A stretch of DNA of 64,000 nucleotides from Cognatundibacterium crateris (GCF_010078235.1 NZ_JAABOS010000006.1:219918-283917); one strand, 5' to 3'; positions 44,961-56,000 are shown, counted from the first letter of the stretch. The notes: generated by a model not told the origin, from the letters alone. Translations and numbers: made by a program.

Positions 44961-47900
44961 ATGTCTAAGTTTTCCCAAGCGATGCCAGCATGGCGTCCAG
45001 TCTGTGCCGCAGCACTGATGTTAGGCGTCTTATCCGGCACCTGGTCACCTGCCTCCCATGCTGCCAGTCTGGCAGCGGAAGCCGCACTGGCAGCACCGGT
45101 ACCGGTCAGTGCCAAAAAAGTCATTACCCATGATGTGTATGCCAACTGGCGCAACATTCAGGGCAGTACGCTGAGCCGTGACGGTCTATGGGCCGCCTAT
45201 GTACTGGCAGCTCAGGAGGGTGATGGAGAAGTGGTGTTCCGTCATCTCAAAGATGGTCGTGAATTCCGCTCGCCACGCGGTGCTGCACCGCTGTTCAGCG
45301 CGGATGGAAAATTTGCGGCATTCGCGGTACGCCCTACCCGTGCCGAACAGGACAAAGCCAAAAAAGAAAAGAAAAAACCAGAAGATGCACCGAAGTCCGG
45401 TCTGGGCATCATTGATCTGCAAAGCGGCAAAATCGAGCTGATCGAGCGTGTCAAACAGTATGCCTGGTCTGAAGAAGGTGGCGGTTGGCTGGCTGTGCTG
45501 ATGGAAGCTGTGCCGGAAGCTAAGAAAGATGCGAAAAAAGACAGCGCAGAAAATAAGAAAGACCTGGATGAAGCGGATCAGGTCGCCAGAGCCGCTGCTG
45601 CCGGTGCTGCGGGTGCTGCGGCCAAGAAAAAAGAGAGTGGGTCCGAGTTGCTGTTAATCGATGTCGCCAACAGCCAGCGCATCAGCCTGAAAGATGTGGG
45701 CGAGATGTTATGGGCAAAAAATGGTGTTGCACTCGCTTATACGCTGAAACCCGTCGCGAAAGACAGCAAAGAGCAGGCTAAAGACGCAAATAAAGAAGCA
45801 AATAAAGAGGCGACTAAGGAAAGCGCAAAAGAAGCCGCTGAACTGGCGGCCAAAGAAGGCGTTTACCTGTTCACTCCGGCTGATCAGCAGCAACTGCAGA
45901 TATTTTCCGGTACAGGCAGTATTAAACACCTGCGCTTTGATGAAGACGGCAAACAGCTGGCCTTCCTGAGCAATCGCGATGACCTGGCCAGGCGCCGTGC
46001 TGAAGACGAGAAAAAACCTAAAAAAGCACCTGCTTCTGACGCCGCTGCCGAGAAAGAAGATCCTCCGGTGTATCAGCTGTATTACTGGAAAAATGGTGAG
46101 CGCAATGCCGCCTTGCTGGCCAGTGCAGCGACCTCCGGCATGCCGGAAAAGTGGGGCGTCAGCGAATTCGGTGAATTGGGCTTTAGCAAAGATGGGCAAC
46201 GCTTATTCTTTGGTACCGCAGAAATTCAGAAGGCAGAACCCAAGGATGCACCGGAACCGGTGAAAGTCGATTTGTGGCACTGGAAAGATCCTGAGCTGCA
46301 ATCGGTACAGAAAGTCCGCGCTGAAAAAGATAAGCAAAAAAATTACAAGGCAGTGATACATCTGGCAGATCAGCGCTTTGTGCAGTTAGGCAGCGTGCAG
46401 ATTCCTGCTGTGTCCGTCAATGATAATCCAGACTTCGCGATGGGTAGCAGCGATGTGCCATACAAAATGCTGCTGTCCTGGGATGGTTCTTACCGCGATG
46501 TATATGCGATTGATTTGAAGACCGGGCAGTCGCGCCTGTTAGCGCAGAAGCAGCGCTTTGTCGCAGGCATGTCGCCAGCAGGTAAATATGTATTGGGTTT
46601 CGATGCGAAAAACTATAGCTGGCAGGCCTGGTCGACTGCAGATGGCAAGCAGATCAACCTGACTGGAAAAATCAAAGCCCGCTTTGAAGATCATGAGCAT
46701 GATACGCCGCAGCCACGCTCACCTTATGGCTATGCAGGCTGGACTGAGGGTGATCGCAGCGTGGTGTTGTACGATCAGTTTGACTTATGGGAAGTCACGC
46801 CGGCCACCCTGGCTAACCGCAATCTGAGTCAGGGCTATGGTCGTGCGCATCAGTTACAGCTGCGCTATATCAACCTCGAGAATACCCGCCCTGAAAACAT
46901 GGAAGAACCGACGCCGGTCGCCGAAAGCAAGCCGCTGGCGCTGGGTGACTGGATGCTGTCTGCCTTAAATGAAAATACACGTGCTACCGGCTTTTACCAG
47001 ATGCCTGCGAACGGCGCGCAGCCGCAGCAACTGGTCTTTGGCGACAAATTGTATGCCGGTGTGATCAAGGCAAAGAAAGCCGATACGGTCTTATTCACCC
47101 GTCAGAGCTTCACGGAATTTCCGGATGTGTGGGCCAGTGATGTCAAACTGAATGCGCCACAAAAAATCAGTCAGGCTAATCCTCAGCAAGCGCAATACAA
47201 CTGGGGCACGCAGGAAATCATCGAGTACAGCACAACAGACGGCAGAAAACTCAAGGCCTTGCTGGCTAAGCCGGAAAATTTTGATCCCGCTAAAAAGTAT
47301 CCGATGATGGTCTACATCTATGAAAAGATGACCGACAATCTGCACCGTCATACAGTGCCTGCGCCTAGCCAGAACATCAATGTCACCCGTTATCTGAGCA
47401 ATGGCTATATCGTGCTGCGTCCGGACATCACCTATACCACGGGCCATCCTGGCCGCAGTGCTTTGCAAGCCGTGACAGGTGCGGTCAACAAAGTAGTGGG
47501 CATGGGTTTTGTCGATGCTAAACGGGTTGGTATCCAGGGCCATAGCTGGGGCGCGTATCAGATCAATTATCTGATCACCAGAACCAATATGTTCGCAGCG
47601 GCAGAAGCCGGTGCCTCGATGGCGAATATGACCAGTGGCTATGGCGGTATCCGCTGGGGCGCTGGTGTCAGCCGTGCCTTCCAGTACGAAACCGGACAAA
47701 GCCGTATGGGTGGGACACCGTGGAATAAAACCGCTGAGTATATCGAGAACTCGCCTTTGTTCCAGATCGATAAAGTGAAAACGCCTTACCTGACCAAGCA
47801 TAATGACGAAGACGATGCGGTACCATGGTATCAGGCGATAGAATTCTTCACTGCCTTGCGCCGTCTGGGTAAAGAAGCCTACTGGTTTAACTATAATGGC

Positions 47901-48149
47901 GAAAAGCATGGTCTGCGTGACCGCGAAAATGTGAAGCATTACACGGTCCATATGGCGGAGTTTTTCGATCACTTCCTGCTGGGTGCTGCGCGTCCGGGCT
48001 GGATGGAGAAACCGATTCCTTATCTCGAACGCGGCAAGCGTGATGTGACGCCTTTGTTTAAACCAGCTGACAGCAAAGGTAAAGAAGCGAAGGCCGTTCA
48101 GCCAGCGAAGGCGGAAGAAAATACGAGCGCTGCAGCCGTCGCGAACTAA
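44961..48149 (+). CDS. Exported S9-family prolyl oligopeptidase-like peptidase with lysine-rich insertions
   Basis: A 1062-residue serine peptidase with a signal peptide (ALMLGVLSGTWSPASHAAS). The N-terminal part is a beta-propeller; the C-terminal alpha/beta hydrolase domain has GHSWGAY with Ser862, Asp951 in DEDDAVP and His983 in GEKHG. The propeller carries four Lys/Glu/Ala-rich insertions, at about 127-145, 186-226, 264-299 and 344-377, and the C-terminus ends in another Lys/Ala-rich tail. Typical DPP4-like members are about 650-750 residues. ATG 44961 gives the signal peptide; the open frame begins at 44856 within the previous gene. An intrinsic terminator follows. Confidence 0.92.
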   Translation: MSKFSQAMPAWRPVCAAALMLGVLSGTWSPASHAASLAAEAALAAPVPVSAKKVITHDVYANWRNIQGSTLSRDGLWAAYVLAAQEGDGEVVFRHLKDGREFRSPRGAAPLFSADGKFAAFAVRPTRAEQDKAKKEKKKPEDAPKSGLGIIDLQSGKIELIERVKQYAWSEEGGGWLAVLMEAVPEAKKDAKKDSAENKKDLDEADQVARAAAAGAAGAAAKKKESGSELLLIDVANSQRISLKDVGEMLWAKNGVALAYTLKPVAKDSKEQAKDANKEANKEATKESAKEAAELAAKEGVYLFTPADQQQLQIFSGTGSIKHLRFDEDGKQLAFLSNRDDLARRRAEDEKKPKKAPASDAAAEKEDPPVYQLYYWKNGERNAALLASAATSGMPEKWGVSEFGELGFSKDGQRLFFGTAEIQKAEPKDAPEPVKVDLWHWKDPELQSVQKVRAEKDKQKNYKAVIHLADQRFVQLGSVQIPAVSVNDNPDFAMGSSDVPYKMLLSWDGSYRDVYAIDLKTGQSRLLAQKQRFVAGMSPAGKYVLGFDAKNYSWQAWSTADGKQINLTGKIKARFEDHEHDTPQPRSPYGYAGWTEGDRSVVLYDQFDLWEVTPATLANRNLSQGYGRAHQLQLRYINLENTRPENMEEPTPVAESKPLALGDWMLSALNENTRATGFYQMPANGAQPQQLVFGDKLYAGVIKAKKADTVLFTRQSFTEFPDVWASDVKLNAPQKISQANPQQAQYNWGTQEIIEYSTTDGRKLKALLAKPENFDPAKKYPMMVYIYEKMTDNLHRHTVPAPSQNINVTRYLSNGYIVLRPDITYTTGHPGRSALQAVTGAVNKVVGMGFVDAKRVGIQGHSWGAYQINYLITRTNMFAAAEAGASMANMTSGYGGIRWGAGVSRAFQYETGQSRMGGTPWNKTAEYIENSPLFQIDKVKTPYLTKHNDEDDAVPWYQAIEFFTALRRLGKEAYWFNYNGEKHGLRDRENVKHYTVHMAEFFDHFLLGAARPGWMEKPIPYLERGKRDVTPLFKPADSKGKEAKAVQPAKAEENTSAAAVAN

Positions 48150-48183
48150 ATTCTCATCGCTGGGATTACAACATTACGACAAA

Positions 48184-48209
48184 CCCACCGCCGGCCGGTG
48201 GGTTTTTTT
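48184..48209 (+). terminator. Intrinsic terminator after the S9 peptidase gene
   Basis: CCCACCG and CGGTGGG form a 7-bp GC-rich stem around CCGGC, followed by seven T residues, 35 nt after the stop. The next gene's ribosome-binding site (CGGAG) follows closely. Confidence 0.9.
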
Positions 48210-48220
48210 ACGGAGCAAAT

Positions 48221-48841
48221 ATGGCACTGAGCCAGCAAGAACAACAGGCTTTTTTATCGGCGATAGAGCGTGTTAAGCAAGACAATCAGACCCTGCTGGA
48301 AAACAGCAAACAGCATCCGGTCTGGCCGCTGCATGTGATTCCGCGCTTGCATGGCGCGCTGGATCTGATCGCTACTCAGTCTGTGACTACAGCTGCAGTT
48401 GCCTGTACCGCAGGCTGCAGTCATTGCTGCCATCATCTGACGGTGGAAGTGAATAGCGCTGAAGCCAGTTTTATTGTGTATCAGTGGATCGCCGAAAGGC
48501 GTGATATCGCTGCTTTGCGTGTGGCCTGCCAGGCCTATGTCGATGCGTATGCGAGCGGTCAGCGTCAGCCCTGTCCCTTATTGCAGGATCAGCATTGCAG
48601 TATCTATGCTTACCGCCCAGCGGTATGTCGCAAAGCGCATTCGCTGGACTTGGCTGCCTGTGCCAGTCAGGCTGCGCATATTCCTCAGCAACTTGAGCGC
48701 ATCCTGAAATCTGAAGCCTGGATAGAAGGCGTGACGCGCGCTTTGGATGGATTTCAGACCCAGCAGCGGCAGCCGCTGGCGCAAGCCTTGTTACAGGTGC
48801 TGGACGCGCTGGCGCGGCAACAGAGCGAACAACAGGCTTAA
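48221..48841 (+). CDS. YkgJ-family cysteine cluster protein
   Basis: A 206-residue protein with the YkgJ metal-binding cluster: CTAGCSHCCHH at about 62-72, CPLLQDQHCSIYAYRP and VCRKAHS later. The family is thought to bind zinc or an iron-sulfur cluster; its function is unknown. It follows the strong terminator of the previous gene, so it needs its own promoter or readthrough. Confidence 0.87.
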   Translation: MALSQQEQQAFLSAIERVKQDNQTLLENSKQHPVWPLHVIPRLHGALDLIATQSVTTAAVACTAGCSHCCHHLTVEVNSAEASFIVYQWIAERRDIAALRVACQAYVDAYASGQRQPCPLLQDQHCSIYAYRPAVCRKAHSLDLAACASQAAHIPQQLERILKSEAWIEGVTRALDGFQTQQRQPLAQALLQVLDALARQQSEQQA

Positions 48842-48842
48842 A

Positions 48843-49364
48843 TCAGCGCCGCTGAAAATCCGTTGCCTGCATCGCATACACCGCCATATCACGGTTATAC
48901 CAGTGTTCCAGCCCACGATACTGCATGCCGAGTTTTTTCATGACATGGGATGACGCATGATTATCCGGATCGCATACCGCCACCAGATCCGGGCTGTGCA
49001 GGGTATCAAAGGCAAACGCTGCCATCGCCTGCGCCGCTTCTGAGGCATAACCGCGGCCCCAGCGGTCACGCCGCAGACGCCAGCCGGTTTCCAGAGAATT
49101 GGCCGGATCACGTCCCAGATGTTGTATGCAGCCGGCACCGACGAGGGTGTCGGTTTCAATCTCAAAGAAACTCCACCAGGAAAAGCCAAACTGTTCCCAA
49201 CGCGGTTTGACCAGATCGATCATGTTCCGGGTATCGGCAAGGGTATCCGGTTTGCCCGTGATATAGCGCATCACTTCCGCATCGCTGTTCATCGCAAACA
49301 AGCCATCCAGATGGCTATCGTTCATTGGTTCCAGCCTGAGTCTGGCGGTGTGCAGTATTGTCAT
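48843..49364 (-). CDS. GNAT-family N-acetyltransferase (RimJ/RimL-like)
   Basis: A 173-residue acetyltransferase with the RimJ/RimL-type start TARLRLEPMNDSHLDGLF, the acetyl-CoA loop segment RRDRWGRGYASEAAQAM and the C-terminal NHASSHVMKKLGMQYRG. Members modify ribosomal proteins or small molecules; the substrate is not predictable. Its stop nearly meets that of the convergent YkgJ gene. Confidence 0.9.
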   Translation of the reverse strand: MTILHTARLRLEPMNDSHLDGLFAMNSDAEVMRYITGKPDTLADTRNMIDLVKPRWEQFGFSWWSFFEIETDTLVGAGCIQHLGRDPANSLETGWRLRRDRWGRGYASEAAQAMAAFAFDTLHSPDLVAVCDPDNHASSHVMKKLGMQYRGLEHWYNRDMAVYAMQATDFQRR

Positions 49365-49431
49365 GGGCGCTTAGCTTTAAGTGTCAATTTGGCTTTCAAT
49401 TTTATCCCAGAATAATGCAAAACAAGCGGGC

Positions 49432-49465
49432 AAAAAAATAGCTACCCGTGGTAGGTAGCTATTTT
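49432..49465 (-). terminator. Intrinsic terminator after the leucine dehydrogenase gene
   Basis: A perfect inverted repeat (AAAATAGCTACC / GGTAGCTATTTT) around CGTGGTA, followed on the minus strand by a run of T residues (complement of 49432-49438). It lies about 48 nt after the dehydrogenase stop. The plus-strand side has a short T run, so weak two-way activity is possible. Confidence 0.8.
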
Positions 49466-49512
49466 CAGCTTGCGTTGAAGGCTGAAATTTCAGCCAGTCT
49501 TACAACTTATAT

Positions 49513-50544
49513 TTAGCGTTTGAACTTCGCTTCAGCAACGCGGTCCGCGATCACACTGGTCGGCAAGCCTTCTGCATCAGCGCGCGCAAAGACTTCAGCC
49601 AGGGTTTCACCGATGCGGCGTACATGCGCATCCATGCCGTCTTCCGGTGTGTTCAGGTATTCGTAGCAAACCTTGATGATGCCACCGGCGTTGATCACGA
49701 AATCCGGTGCATACAGGATGCCCTGATTGCGGCAGGCGATACCCATGTCCGGTGTGGACAGCTGGTTGTTCGCTGCACCGGCGATGATTTTCGCTTTCAG
49801 GCGTTTCAGGGTGTCAGGATTGACAGTTGCACCGAGTGCGCATGGCGCATAGATGTCAGCCGCAACATCATAAATCGCATCAGTGCCGACAACTTCTGCA
49901 CCCAGCTCATCTTTAGCACGCTTGAGCGCGCCTTCATCGATGTCGGACACGATCAGCTTAGCACCAGCTTCTTTCAGGCGGCGTGCATAGTCGAAACCCA
50001 CATGACCCAGACCCTGCAATGCAACTACCAGGCCATCCATATCATCGCGGCCTAACTGATGTTTAACGGCTGCCTGGGCACCGACGAAGCAACCCAGTGC
50101 GGTAAATGGAGATGGATCGCCACGGTCACCCAGACCTGCGACGTATTTTGTTTTGCCTGCTACATAGGCCATATCTGCCGGGCTGGTGCCGACATCTTCT
50201 GCCGTTACATAACGGCCGCCCAGGCGTTCCAGGGCTTCGCCCAGCGCTTCAAACAGCGCAGGCGTTTTATCTGTTTTTGGATTACCGATAATGACACTTT
50301 TGCCGCCACCGATAGGCAGGCCGGCCACTGCGTTTTTATAGGTCATGCCGCGCGACAGACGCAGTACATCGCGTACCGCTTCGGCTTCGCTGGCGTAATT
50401 CCACATACGGCAACCGCCCATGGCCGGGCCCAGGTTGGTGTTGTGTACGGCGATGATGGCTTTCAGGCCGGATTTTTCTTCTGAGGCAAAAACGACTTGT
50501 TCGTGGTGGTCAAAATTGATTTCGTTAAATACAAAAGCGGTCAT
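49513..50544 (-). CDS. Leucine/valine-type amino acid dehydrogenase
   Basis: A 343-residue NAD-dependent amino acid dehydrogenase. The N-terminal domain has [30 protein letters not shown] with both catalytic Lys residues and [12 protein letters not shown]. The C-terminal Rossmann domain has [15 protein letters not shown]. Length and sequence fit leucine dehydrogenase better than glutamate dehydrogenase (about 420-450 residues). It deaminates branched-chain amino acids to keto acids. GGAG precedes the ATG, and a terminator follows. Confidence 0.92.
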   Translation of the reverse strand: MTAFVFNEINFDHHEQVVFASEEKSGLKAIIAVHNTNLGPAMGGCRMWNYASEAEAVRDVLRLSRGMTYKNAVAGLPIGGGKSVIIGNPKTDKTPALFEALGEALERLGGRYVTAEDVGTSPADMAYVAGKTKYVAGLGDRGDPSPFTALGCFVGAQAAVKHQLGRDDMDGLVVALQGLGHVGFDYARRLKEAGAKLIVSDIDEGALKRAKDELGAEVVGTDAIYDVAADIYAPCALGATVNPDTLKRLKAKIIAGAANNQLSTPDMGIACRNQGILYAPDFVINAGGIIKVCYEYLNTPEDGMDAHVRRIGETLAEVFARADAEGLPTSVIADRVAEAKFKR

Positions 50545-50895
50545 GCTTATGGCTCCGCGCGGTTTGACTGAATCACAGTGCCGGATAGGGCAGACTCATC
50601 ATCCCGCAAAAAAGTTAATAAATAGGAATTTAACGACATTGCTTCTGCAGCGACGAAGCTGTATCTGTGCTCATCCATGTGCTGATCAATGTATTGATAA
50701 ATGTCCCAATAAAAGGGCTACCGAAAGTATTGCAGATAGAAAAACGGCCTGTGGCTGCTGGTTGCGGCAGATTCAGGCACTGGGCGGTGATTGTGTCACG
50801 CGGGGCAGAGTATAGGGGAAGGCAAGGGGGGAAGGCAATTCGGGACAGCCCTTAGTGTGGATTGGCATCAGCTTGCCGGGCGCTAAATTCAGTGC
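50545..50895. other. Intergenic region upstream of leucine dehydrogenase
   Basis: A 351-bp gap on the minus strand between the DLH-family gene and the dehydrogenase gene. It presumably carries the dehydrogenase promoter; AT-rich stretches near 50610-50640 and 50680-50720 are candidates, but I see no convincing -35/-10 pair. I see no ORF or RNA gene. Confidence 0.4.
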
Positions 50896-51501
50896 TCAGG
50901 CCGCATCAGCAATGCTGGCGTTCTGCATCATGTGATACAGCTCATCGCCATAGCGGGTCTGGCTTTTGACGCAGGAACCGCGCGAATACACGTTCATGAA
51001 GCCATGTTTGCTGCCTTTCAGCAGCTCAGCCTGATGGCCACGCTTTTGTAAATCCTGCACTAATTCAGCTGGCGCGAATGCCGCTTCCTGTTCGGCGAAA
51101 ATCAGTCTGACCGGGCATAGCGGCTGCAGTTGGCGGTATTCGCGTATGCGTGAGCCATAAAACAATACCATTTGCTGCAGGCTGGACATCATGCTGTGTT
51201 CTGCATTGACCCAGAGTGAACTGGCGCCGGCGCTGAAGCCGATCGCGAAGCGCAGGCTGGCTGCATGGGCCAGCTGGGCTGCTGCCAGCTTGTCGGCAAA
51301 ACGCGCAATGCCACCTTCGGCCAGAAAGGCTTGATAGGCTTCCTGCTCAGACCCAAAATGGCGGCTGCTGTCTTCAAATGGGGAAACGATGAGTGCTGGC
51401 TGAGCCAGTTGGCGCACCAGACCATCGACTGCGGCAGTGTGACCAAAGACATCGGTGGCAATCAGGACGACAGGGGCGTGAGCTACAGCAGAAACAGACA
51501 C
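50896..51501 (-). CDS. Dienelactone hydrolase-family alpha/beta hydrolase
   Basis: About 201 residues of a DLH-like alpha/beta hydrolase: VVLIATDVFGHTA at the N-terminus, the nucleophile elbow GFSAGAS with Ser in place of the usual Cys, LIFAEQEAAF and a catalytic His in GSKHGFMNVYSR. The start is uncertain: the frame opens at a TTG (51561), and I place it at the GTG at 51501 directly before the domain; no clear ribosome-binding site decides it. The substrate is unknown. Confidence 0.75.
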   Translation of the reverse strand: MSVSAVAHAPVVLIATDVFGHTAAVDGLVRQLAQPALIVSPFEDSSRHFGSEQEAYQAFLAEGGIARFADKLAAAQLAHAASLRFAIGFSAGASSLWVNAEHSMMSSLQQMVLFYGSRIREYRQLQPLCPVRLIFAEQEAAFAPAELVQDLQKRGHQAELLKGSKHGFMNVYSRGSCVKSQTRYGDELYHMMQNASIADAA

Positions 51502-51890
51502 AGGACAGACCAACAAAAAGCAGGGAGGGCGCAGACTACCGGACTTGGCGTTTTTTTGCAAGGATGCCGCAGTGTGTGAACGCAGAGCCGCATACCTTTC
51601 TTTTGTCGTCTACATAGCGAACTTTGTCTGCTAACATGCTTCGTTTGCAAGACTTAATGCCTATCGCTGAACCCGTATTCTGGCGCTGTCCGGCTTGCAT
51701 ACTGTTTTTCAGGTATGCCCTGCAGCGCGGCGACGGCCAGTCATGGTTTGCATATGTCTTGCCTGATCCTGGTTCCGGCTGTCAATGCTGTGCATATGCA
51801 GAGAGTAGGCAGTGTCTGGCGCTGAAACTTTTTATGTGCCGCGTCATCAAAGTGGCCTTCATTATAATAATTGTTATCCGGAGATACACT

Positions 51891-53084
51891 ATGTCGCGTC
51901 CTGGTCTGATCGTATTGTGCGCAATGCTCGCGCTCACAGGCTGTAGTAAGTTGAAAAAAGAGGATGAATCCGGCAAGGCCAGCGCCGCTGGTTCTGCGTC
52001 CGCTTCTGCTTCTGTGCCCGCCAGCCTGGACAAAGCCCTCATGGTGACACGTGAGGACTTATCTCTGGTACAAAGCAGCGCACTGAGCTCAGGGCCAGTG
52101 GTGACTGGCTCAATACAGCCAGAACGTAAGGCGGATTTACGCTCTGAAATTTCCTCGGTCGTTTTGCAGGTATTGAAAGAAAACGGGGAAGCGGTCAAGC
52201 GTGGCGATTTACTGGTCAGGCTGGATGACGCTGCAATCCGCGACAGTCTGCATTCTGCGCAGGAAGCGGAACGTGCTTCCAGTCAGTCGTTTGAGCAGGC
52301 CGAGCGTCAGTTCCAGCGCTTAAAAACGCTGCGTGCTTCCGGTATGGCATCGACTCAGCAACTGGAAGATGCAGAAATCCGGCGCAATAACAGCCAGAGC
52401 GACCTGGTCGCCGCCAAGGCACGTACCGCGCAGGCCAGACAGCAGATTACCCGCACCGAAGTACGCGCTCCGTTTGATGGCGTGGTCAGTGAGCGTAAAG
52501 TCTCTCCTGGCGACACCGCGCAATTGGGTAAGGAATTGTTGAAAGTGATCGATCCGGCCAGTATGCGTTTTGATGGCCTGATTTCCGCCGATAAGGTGAC
52601 CGCGGTGCGTGTGGGCCAGAATGTGAGCTTCCGCATCAATGGTTATGCCGGTCAGAATTTTGCAGGTAAGGTGAAACGGGTGGACCCGGCCGCCAATGCC
52701 ACGACCCGTCAGGTCGAAGTCCTGATTGCGTTTGCCGATGCCAATCAACCCAGAGTCGCGGGTTTATATGCGGAAGGCATGATAGAGGCGACTACCTCAG
52801 AAACCCTGATGGTGGAAAATTCAGCGGTGGTGCGCGATGGTGACAAGGCTTACGTCTGGCGCATGAAAGACGGCATTTTGTCCAAAGTCGCGATACAGCT
52901 CGGTGAGCGCGACCAGCGCCGCGGTGATTTTGCGGTGCGTGCCGGACTCAATAATGGCGATCAGGTGATACGTAATCCTTTATCCACCCTGAAAGATGGA
53001 CAAAAGGCGCAACTGGTGGCGTCTGCCATGCCAGTTAAAGCCGCAAGCGCGCCAGTCGCCGCTTCTTCCGCTGCGGGGAAATAA
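51891..53084 (+). CDS. RND efflux periplasmic adaptor lipoprotein
   Basis: A 397-residue membrane-fusion protein with a lipoprotein signal peptide (CAMLALTGC). A Ser/Ala-rich linker precedes the lipoyl, alpha-hairpin and beta-barrel domains: VLQVLKENGEAVKRGDLLVRLDD, a coiled-coil with SAQEAERASSQSFEQA, and VRAPFDGVVSERKVSPGD. GGAG precedes ATG 51891; the open frame starts 89 codons upstream. TATAAT at 51863-51868 may be the -10. The permease gene follows after 3 nt; no outer-membrane factor is adjacent. Confidence 0.93.
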   Translation: MSRPGLIVLCAMLALTGCSKLKKEDESGKASAAGSASASASVPASLDKALMVTREDLSLVQSSALSSGPVVTGSIQPERKADLRSEISSVVLQVLKENGEAVKRGDLLVRLDDAAIRDSLHSAQEAERASSQSFEQAERQFQRLKTLRASGMASTQQLEDAEIRRNNSQSDLVAAKARTAQARQQITRTEVRAPFDGVVSERKVSPGDTAQLGKELLKVIDPASMRFDGLISADKVTAVRVGQNVSFRINGYAGQNFAGKVKRVDPAANATTRQVEVLIAFADANQPRVAGLYAEGMIEATTSETLMVENSAVVRDGDKAYVWRMKDGILSKVAIQLGERDQRRGDFAVRAGLNNGDQVIRNPLSTLKDGQKAQLVASAMPVKAASAPVAASSAAGK

Positions 53085-53087
53085 GCC

Positions 53088-56000
53088 ATGTTCTTATCCG
53101 ATTTCAGTATTAAGCGCCCCATCGCGATGATAGTCATCATCATCGCCTTGATGGCGCTGGGGCTGCTGGCTTTGAAAAAACTCAAAGTCAATCAGATTCC
53201 CGATGTGGAGCAACCGGTATTGGTGGTCAGCGTTCCCTATCCGGGCGCGTCGCCGGAAACCGTGGAACGCGAGGTGATAAATCGCATAGAAAAATCTCTG
53301 CAAAGTATTTCCGGCGTAGACCGCCTGACTTCGACTGCGGCTGAGGGCAATGCCAGCATCGTCATTTTCTTTAATTTTAATAAGAACATGATCGAAGCTT
53401 CGGATGAGGTCAGGAATTCTATCGCGGCGGTGCGCTATAAGCTGCCGGTAGAAATGCGTGAACCGGTATTGCAGCGTATAGATCCATCGGCTCAGCCCAT
53501 CATGCAGCTGGCTTTGTCATCGACCACTTTGAGTCATGCCGAAATTTCACGCAAGGCTGAGGATGAATTTTCGGATAAATTCCGTGGCATCGATGGCGTC
53601 GCCACAGTGTCTGTCAATGGTTCTCTCAAACGTGAACTGAGTGTCTTGCTGCATGCGCAGAAGCTACGTGAATACAATGTCTCGGTGGCTGAGGTTGTCA
53701 CTGCCCTCAAAAATCAAAACACCACGGCACCGGTAGGGAAGGTCAAAGGCGATCTGAAAGAACAGAGTATCCGTCTGATCGGTCGTATCGAGTCGCCACA
53801 GGAATTTCAGTCTATCGTGATTAAACGCCGTGGCACGGAAGTCGTGCGCCTGGCGCAAGTAGCTGACATCGCGGATGGTTTTGCTGAAATCAGCGGCTTC
53901 AGTGTACGCAATGGTAATCCGAATGTGGGGATTTCGATTACCCGTTCACGTGATGCCAGTACCGTGTCGGTCGCAGCCAGAGTGCGCCAGCTGGTGGTTG
54001 AAATTAATAAGACGCTGCCTGCGGGTACGCGGCTGGAAGTCACCCAGGATGGCGGCAAGGATGCTGAAAGCAGTCTGAATAATGTGATCGAATCCCTGAT
54101 TTTTGGCGCAGTGCTGACCATTTTTGTGGTCTATGTGTTCCTCAATTCCTGGCGCTCTACGCTGATTACAGCGCTCAGTTTGCCGACTTCGGTGGTGGCA
54201 GCCTTTATCGCTATCTGGTTGTGCGGTTTTACCCTCAACTTTATGACCTTGCTTGGCTTGTCGCTGGCGATCGGGGTCTTGATTGATGATGCGATTGTGG
54301 TGCGTGAAAACATCGTGCGTCATATGGAAATGGGCGTGGACCGACGCACGGCTGCCAGTAACGGTACCAAGGAAATCGGGCTGGCGGTGGCCGCCACCAC
54401 GTTTTCGATTATCGCGGTTTTTATTCCGGTCGCATTCATGCCCGGCGTTTCTGGTGAATGGTTCCGTCCGTTTGCGCTGACTGTTGCCAGCTCGGTGCTG
54501 GTCAGTCTGTTTATCTCGTTCACACTTGATCCTATGCTGTCAGCTTACTGGGGCGACCCGCCTGGCCATCATGAGCAGCCTAAGACCGGTCTGAGTCTGG
54601 TGCTGGCGAAATTCAATGCCTGGTTTGATCATCAGTCTGACCGTTACGGCAATGTGATCGCCTGGGCTTTGCATCACCGTAAATCGATGGCAGTGATCGC
54701 TGCCATGTCGTTTGTGCTGGCGCTAGGTTTGCATGCGAAGTTTGGTGGCTCCAGCTTTTTACCTTCTGCCGATAATGGCACGATTTTCGTTGAAGTCAGA
54801 ACACCTTCCAGCGCCAGTCTGGATTACTCACGTCTGAAGGTGGAAAAAGCGGCTGAACTCGCACGTACTATCAAAGAAACCAAGGCCACCAACAGTAATA
54901 TAAATGCGAGCGGTGGTCGCGTGTATGTGGATATCGGCAAGAGTACCGAACGTCAGCGTTCCGCTGCGCAAATCGCGGTGGAGTTACGCGGCCTGGTCGG
55001 CAGTCTGGTTGGTGCCGAATATGTGGTGCAGGACGATCTGAACAACGGTGGTGGTAAGCCAGTGCAGATCCAGTTCTCCGGTCCGGATGCGCGCAAATTG
55101 CTGGCGATTGCCAATGAATTCATGGATAAACTGCGTAAGGTAGATGGCGCAGTGGATGTCGGCTTGTCTGAGCAGGAACCTAAGGATGAGCTGCAGATAG
55201 AGATGGATCGTGGTCTTGCTAATTCTCTGGGTATTTCGGTCAACGATGCGGCGCAGGCTCTTCGGGTTGCCTTCGCAGGCGTAGAGGTCGGTGACTGGGT
55301 CGACCCTACCGGTGAGGCGCGTGATGTGGCGGTCAGGCTGCATCCTGCTGACCGCATTAATCTGGAAAATATTGAACGCCTGCCTATCGCCGTGAGTGGC
55401 AGCGACAAAATGGTTCCGCTCGAACAGATCGCTAAAATCAGCATGGCGAAAGGTCCGGCCAAGATTCAGCATTTCGATGGCAAACGCATGATTTCAGTTT
55501 CTGCGAATGCGCAGGGACGTTCGCCGGGTGAGGTGACTGCTGATGCGCTGAAGATCGCCAAGGCGATGAATTTCCCATCTGGCTATGCGCTGGAACTGGG
55601 CGGGGCGGCGCGCTCGCAAAAAGAATTGTTCAGCGAAATGGCGATTGCACTGGTCATGGGTATAGGCCTGATGTACCTGATCCTGGTGATGCAGTTTGGC
55701 TCATTTACGGCGCCGATCGCGGTGATGTTGTCGCTGCCTTTAAGTCTGATCGGTGTGGTGCTGGCGCTGTTGATGACTAAGGGGACGCTGAATCTGATGA
55801 GTTTTATCGGCATTATTATGCTGATGGGACTGGTTGCGAAAAATGCGATTCTCTTGCTCGATTGTGCACGCGAACTGGAACGCGAAGGCTTAGACCGCGA
55901 AGAAGCGTTGATGACAGCAGGGCGTAAGCGTCTGCGTCCTATCCTGATGACGACCTTTGCGCTGATCGCCGGTATGCTGCCGGTCGCGATAGGTCTGGGT

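Noticed and set aside
47091..47972. 293-residue minus frame inside the S9 peptidase gene
   Set aside because: It lies over the catalytic domain of the peptidase and shows no domain of its own.
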